Shown: one piece after another, positions 59,611 to 64,000 of the stretch
Layout: each line of letters opens with the position of its first letter
How positions within the stretch are numbered: position 1 is the stretch's first letter
Source of the DNA: Artemia franciscana
Taxonomy: Eukaryota > Arthropoda > Branchiopoda > Anostraca > Artemiidae
DNA length: 64,000 nt
Reading direction: 5' to 3'
Assembly: GCF_032884065.1 (NCBI RefSeq)
Contig: NW_027062889.1
Coordinates: 1 to 64,000 of the forward strand
The notes under the pieces: generated by a model
Databases searched by the model: none
Seen by the model: the letters and a program-made list of their open reading frames with translations, nothing else
What the model was told of the DNA's origin: nothing
Translations under genes and position numbers: made by a program

Positions 59611-60250
59611 CTTAGAAAGAACTAATAAAATAAAACTGAATTTTCGATATATAACGACATTTATTGCTGAAAGCTCACTAGCTTAAAAAAAATTTTACTC
59701 AGGGCCGAATTTACAGCTTTGACACTTCTAGGCCTAAGCGTTTTTGCCCCTCTAATTTTGCAAGATTTTTGGGGAAATCCCCAAAACTTCAGGAATAGTG
59801 AAAGCCACAGGGCCTGGTTATCCTATTGGTAAATCCTATTCTGGTTTCACTGCAATTTTCCTTTTATTTTCAATGCTGTAATAAGTACAAAAGAACATAT
59901 CTGTACTATCATTCGTTTTAGTAAAGCGCCAAATACGCAGTAGGCATTATGATTTTAGTGTTAGAAAAACGGGCAGTAGCCAAACTCTTGTTCGTCGTGA
60001 AAAATATAGGGGTCTTGAACAGTTTTGGAAAGAGCTAATAAACTGATTTCCCGTATTTTGGGAATAGAATATAGGTAATAATTTTTGGGGGAAAGGAGGG
60101 GGTCAGGCCATATAGGGAGAGCCAGGGGTTAGCTCCCATGATTTTCGGAATAAAATATTGTTAATAAGTTTGTTTTTTTGGGAGGAAGAGGTGTTGGGCC
60201 ATGCAGGGAGGGAGGTAGGGCCAGGGGCAAGATCCCATGATTTATCAATC
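59611..60250. repeat. AT-rich dispersed repeat, second copy, and spacer
   Basis: 59,860-60,000 is a diverged copy of 58,930-59,075. The remainder, to 60,250, shows GTTTTTTGGGAGGAAG-like duplicated stretches (near 60,080 and 60,170) but no gene. Confidence 0.45.
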
Positions 60251-62235
60251 ATTGATATTTTTAAAGGAGGGAGGAGTTACAGGCCAATTGCTGATTTCCG
60301 ATCCAATGAGCACCTTCCGATCGGAGGCTTGTGGCGCTAGGATTGGTAGGGGGAGGCTATTTGCCATCGGATCGCTTTTGACTCTTATAAAGAATAGAAC
60401 TATCAATTTATCTCTATCCTTTCTAAATATAGTTGCCCTCTGTGTATAGTTCTAAAAATAGAACTTTTAAGTTAATACGACATCCTCTACCATAAAAACT
60501 TTATTTGCCCCGGGGCATAAATTACAACCCTTCCCCAGGTCTCGGAGAGGTTATTTAGACCCTGAAGTTTTTGTCATCTGATCCCTGGACTATTTAAAAT
60601 AAAATGGATATCTCAAAATTTTGATCTAATACATTTTGGGAAAAGAGAGTGTGGGAGAGGGAATATGCCCACCGATTACTTTCGATGACTGTTGAAAAGG
60701 TAAGTAGAATTTTCAATCTCCAATAAAACGAGACATCTCCGATATTTATACGATGTTTATTACAACACTTCCCCCCGGGCACTAGGAGATATTGTTTACC
60801 CGACTAGTTTCTGTTATCTGATCATTATTCATTTCTGTATTTTGAACAAAATAAACATCTCAAAATTTTGATAGGATGCATTTGAGGAATAAAGGGCCAG
60901 GGGGGAGCTAGCTGCCCTCTGATCACTCTTGCCTCTTAAAAAGGTCTCTATAAATTCTGATTTACAATCAAATTATCCCCTGTCCATTCCTTCTATAAAA
61001 AATGTATATGCCCTCAGAGTATAATTTACAACACTTGGCCCCAGGTTTTTTTTTTGGGGGAGGGCTGTATTATCGCTGTAATTTTCGTTACATGATCTTT
61101 GGTCTATTTTGAACAAAATGGCTATATAAAAAATTGACCAGACACATTTGAGTAAAAGAAGGCTTGGGGGGAAGGGGATAGTTGCCATCGAATCACTTTT
61201 GCCTCTTAAAAAGAGAATTAGAACTTTAAATTTCTAATCATTTGAGTCCCTGAGGTTTCTAAGATATGATACGATACTTTATTAATAACTCAATTATAAC
61301 TTTTTACATTCTACTGCACATCTACAATTACACATCTACAGCACTGATGGAAAAAAAATACGTTTTTGTTGGTGTGCAGTAGTAATTTACAACGCTTGGC
61401 CCCAGTTTTTGGGGGGCTGTATTATCCCCAGAGTTTCTACGACCACTTCTTCCATAAAAGTTTATATGCCCCAAATACATAAGTTAATACCCTTCCCCCG
61501 GGCTCTGAGAGGAGGGGGGGGGGTATTTTGACCATGAATTTGTTTTCATCTAATTGTTGGATTATTTTTAACTGCAAATCTCAAAATTCTGATCAGATTC
61601 ATTTGTAGAAACAAAGGTGTGTGTGTGGGAGGGAGGGGGTTATATGCCTCTGATTCCTTTCGACTCACAAAAGACAACAAGAAATTTCAATTTCTAATCA
61701 AATGAACCACCTCTGAAGATTAAACGACCAACCGTTACATAAAAACCCCGGGCTCTGGGTGTTTGTTTCACCCCCGGAGATTTGTTATCTAATTTTTTGA
61801 ACTATTTTTAACAAAATAGCTATCTCAATATTTTTATTGGATGTGCTTTGGGAAGGGAAGGGCTTGGGGCGGCTAATTACCCACCAATTGCTTTTGATTC
61901 TTAAAACGTGAACTATCACTTTCAATTTTCAGTCAAACAACCCTCTCTGCAGTTTATACGAGCATCCCTTCCATAAGTACCACATGTGCCACCAGAGCAT
62001 AACACCATAAGACGAACGCCCACCTCCGGACCCTGGAGGGTTGTGTCAACACCGGAGTTTTTGTTGTCTGATCTTTGAACTATTATCAACAAAATTGCAA
62101 TCTCAAAATCTTTTTCGGATACATTTGGGGGAAAAGAGCGTGGTGGGGCTAGTTGCCCTCCGATCACTTTTGACTCTTAAAAAGGGCACTAGAACTTTCG
62201 ATTTCCAATCGAATGAGCCCCTACAAAGTTGACAC
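60250..62235. repeat. Diverged tandem array, about 250 bp per unit, related to family A
   Basis: AAATGG-TATCTCAAAATTTTGAT-like blocks occur near 60,602, 60,850, 61,117, 61,567, 61,812 and 62,095, giving spacings of about 250 bp with one double step. Each is followed by GAGCTAGTTGCCCTCCGATCAC-like, CTCTTAAAAAGG-like and CCCGGGCTCTGAG-like blocks. The same order (ATGGCTATCTCAGAATTTTGAT, GCCTAGGTGCCCTCC, CACTTAAAAAGGGCAC) exists once in reversed family A copies, for example 29,393-29,495. Confidence 0.75.
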
Positions 62236-62610
62236 GAATACCCCTCCCAGACGAAGTGCCTCTGGAAATTGTTTTAATAAAAAAAGGCCTTTACTATAGC
62301 GTTGCCTCTGATAATTGCAGGAAACCCGGTCCTAACTCCTCGGAAAAATGCCCCTCCCAACAGAAATATCCTCTAAACAATTTAATCCCGGTGAAAATTC
62401 ACTCAAGACAATTACCCTTAACAATGCGTAAAACTAAGACAGAGAAGAGAAAGCAAGACATAAAAAAAAAATTTGTGTAGGAGTTCTTGAAAATTCCACC
62501 AGCGCATAATTTCCCCTGACAACTTCACTCCTGGGAACTACCCTCCCCATAGAAAAAACCCCAGCAGAAAATTCACCCCCACCCTAAAATGTATTTTTCT
62601 TTGCTTAATG
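62236..62610. other. Spacer, no gene recognised
   Basis: Contains AATTTCCCCTGACAAC- and CTCCCCATAGAAAAAACCCC-type stretches reminiscent of the G-rich block of family A in reverse. A short plus-strand frame (62,229-62,480) has no recognisable domain. Confidence 0.4.
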
Positions 62611-63670
62611 CAGCAATAGAAATAAGGAATTGTCATAAGGACCTCTCAGAAATAATTCTTAATATGACTAAAATTTATCTTTAATAACACGTCTCCCCTC
62701 TTGAATTGATTGCGGGGGTCCCCCTGTTTCTTTAATTCATGGTTCTTTTTGCTTATGTTTTATCAGTTATAAGCTTTTTTTACGTTTCATTGTTACCATT
62801 TGTTGAGTTTTAATTGTTTTTTATATGTATTAATAATTCTTGTAAACTTGTTTTTATTAATAAAACTATAGGCACAAAAAATTTGTATCTTTAAATTTTC
62901 TTGTTCTAGTAAGAATTTTCAATATGTAATCGTTTTCTAAATTTAAGCATCTTGTTGACTATGTACATAGATACGCTCATTCAAGATTGCCTCTAATATA
63001 AATTGGTAAACCTGAGTAGTAAAAACCAAAAAGAAAGACTTTTGATCATATATAGATGTTCCATATTCTAGCAATATTGATACTCTCGCTTTTATTTCAT
63101 TTTCGATAACATATTCAAGTTCCAACAGAGTAAAAGACTTATACTAAAAAATATGCTACGAACAACCCCCAATATTATCTGATAACATCATCTAAAACAT
63201 TACTTAACAAGCAGGTGTACTTCAAATGTAAGCGATTCCTAGAGATCGGTTTTCCACCCTGCAGGTCAATTAGGTCTATTGCAGCAATATTGGGACACGC
63301 AATCCATTAAATAATTCTAGTATGCGGGAACAGGGGATTCTCATTGCGTGTAATGGGTTATCATGAAGAAAGTATTCATAAAACCAAAATACTGGAAAGA
63401 CTTTCATAGTCATTATGGTCAAGACTCATTTCTGGTCATTGGGAAAATCGCTGGTGTTATATTCGAATCTTAATGTGGACAAAAATCTTTTCATTACAAT
63501 GGTTCCCTGAGAAAAATGTTATGAAATAAAATGAAATCTCTGAAAGTATTATGTGAACCCACATGTGAGTTCCCCTCAGTTACAACTAGGATTCAACCCT
63601 TGACTAGAGGACTCTTACAAGTCTCTTTACACAATATCCAAAGGAATCTTTAAAAATCTGGAAAAACGTC
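62611..63670. repeat. Dispersed repeat B, diverged second copy with an insertion
   Basis: Aligns by eye to 23,620-24,300 of the tandem unit, for example ATACTCTCGCTTTTATT, AGAGTAAAAGAC, ACACGCAATCCA and GAACAGGGGAT. About 300 bp (62,720-63,025, T-rich) have no counterpart in the unit copy. The minus-strand frame at 62,943-63,125 includes IKARVSILLEYGTSIYDQKS, also readable in part from the unit copy. It ends in AAACGTCTTG, the word that expands into the minisatellite in the unit. Confidence 0.7.
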
Positions 63671-63689
63671 TTGTCGGTGAGACTGGGTG

Positions 63690-64000
63690 CTAAGAGGGCC
63701 CCAAACGGAATTGGATGCTACGGTCCCGTTGGAATTGGTTGTTAGGGTTACTTTGGCATTGGTTGCTAGGTTCCCGTTGGGACTGGTTTTTAGGACCTCC
63801 GTTGGCATTGTCTGCTAGCTCCCCTGAAATTGCTTGCCAGCCCCCCCCCCAATTATTGGGATTGGATGCTATGGCTCGGTGAAATCGGATGTTAAGGCCC
63901 CGGTGCTCGCTTATTGCTCGCTAGGGCCCTTGTTGGAATTGTATGCTAGGGTCCTCCCAGTGAAATTGGATTCTAGTGGTCCCCGGTGGTTAGGTTAGGG
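63690..64000. repeat. G-rich minisatellite running off the right edge
   Basis: Degenerate units of about 25-30 bp built on GTTGGAATTGGTTGCTAGGG, such as GTTGGCATTGTCTGCTAG, GGGATTGGATGCTATGG and GTTGGAATTGTATGCTAGGG. About ten units are visible and the array continues beyond the window. Confidence 0.8.

Noticed and set aside
63985-64000. TTAGGTTAGGG at the right edge, like the arthropod telomere repeat
   Set aside because: Only two units, at the end of a minisatellite rich in TTAGGG-like words; no telomeric array is visible.

Overview
The window looks like non-coding nuclear DNA from an invertebrate animal, most likely an arthropod. It is AT-rich by eye and contains no complete protein-coding gene. 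It carries decayed LINE and Penelope-like retroelements, a hAT-type MITE, several foldback and tandem repeat families, and two spliced exons that resemble part of a Toll-like receptor. The arthropod assignment, with a branchiopod crustacean as one guess, is inference from element types and is weak.

Left end (1-4,004): remnants of retroelements, all on the minus strand. A LINE ORF2 runs off the left edge, a LINE ORF1 lies at about 3.4-4.0 kb, and a Penelope-like element (PLE) with reverse transcriptase and GIY-YIG endonuclease domains sits between them. All carry stops, frameshifts or truncations. A hammerhead-ribozyme-like fold lies in the PLE 3' region.

4.8-23 kb: several copies of one non-autonomous repeat, here called family A (about 1.7 kb). 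It starts with TCAAACAG and a short hairpin and ends in a palindrome of about 290 bp. Between copies lie two minus-strand exons with canonical splice sites and matching phase (15,440-15,603 and 9,305-9,484). They look like the first LRRCT and second LRRNT of a Toll-like receptor. The intron between them (about 6 kb) contains a 3.8-kb inverted repeat whose arms are built from tandem units of about 275 bp.

21.46-54.45 kb: four nearly identical head-to-tail units of 8,246, 8,248, 8,249 and 8,250 bp. The outer boundaries and all three internal junctions fall at the same point inside minus-oriented family A copies. The junction copies are chimeras of the left- and right-flanking copies, with the switch confined to a 13-bp identical stretch. 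This is the signature of one unequal crossover between dispersed repeats followed by amplification, and it is the strongest structural finding here.

54.7-64 kb: non-coding sequence with a 163-bp hAT-like MITE (8-bp target duplication), T-rich degenerate repeats, a diverged tandem array of about 250 bp per unit (60.3-62.2 kb) related to an internal module of family A, a diverged copy of a repeat also found inside the 8.25-kb unit, and a G-rich minisatellite running off the right edge.

The most interesting signals are the crossover-born array, the family A palindromes whose two arms share copy-private variants (arm-to-arm conversion or snap-back synthesis), and a freshly made hairpin inside one family A copy.
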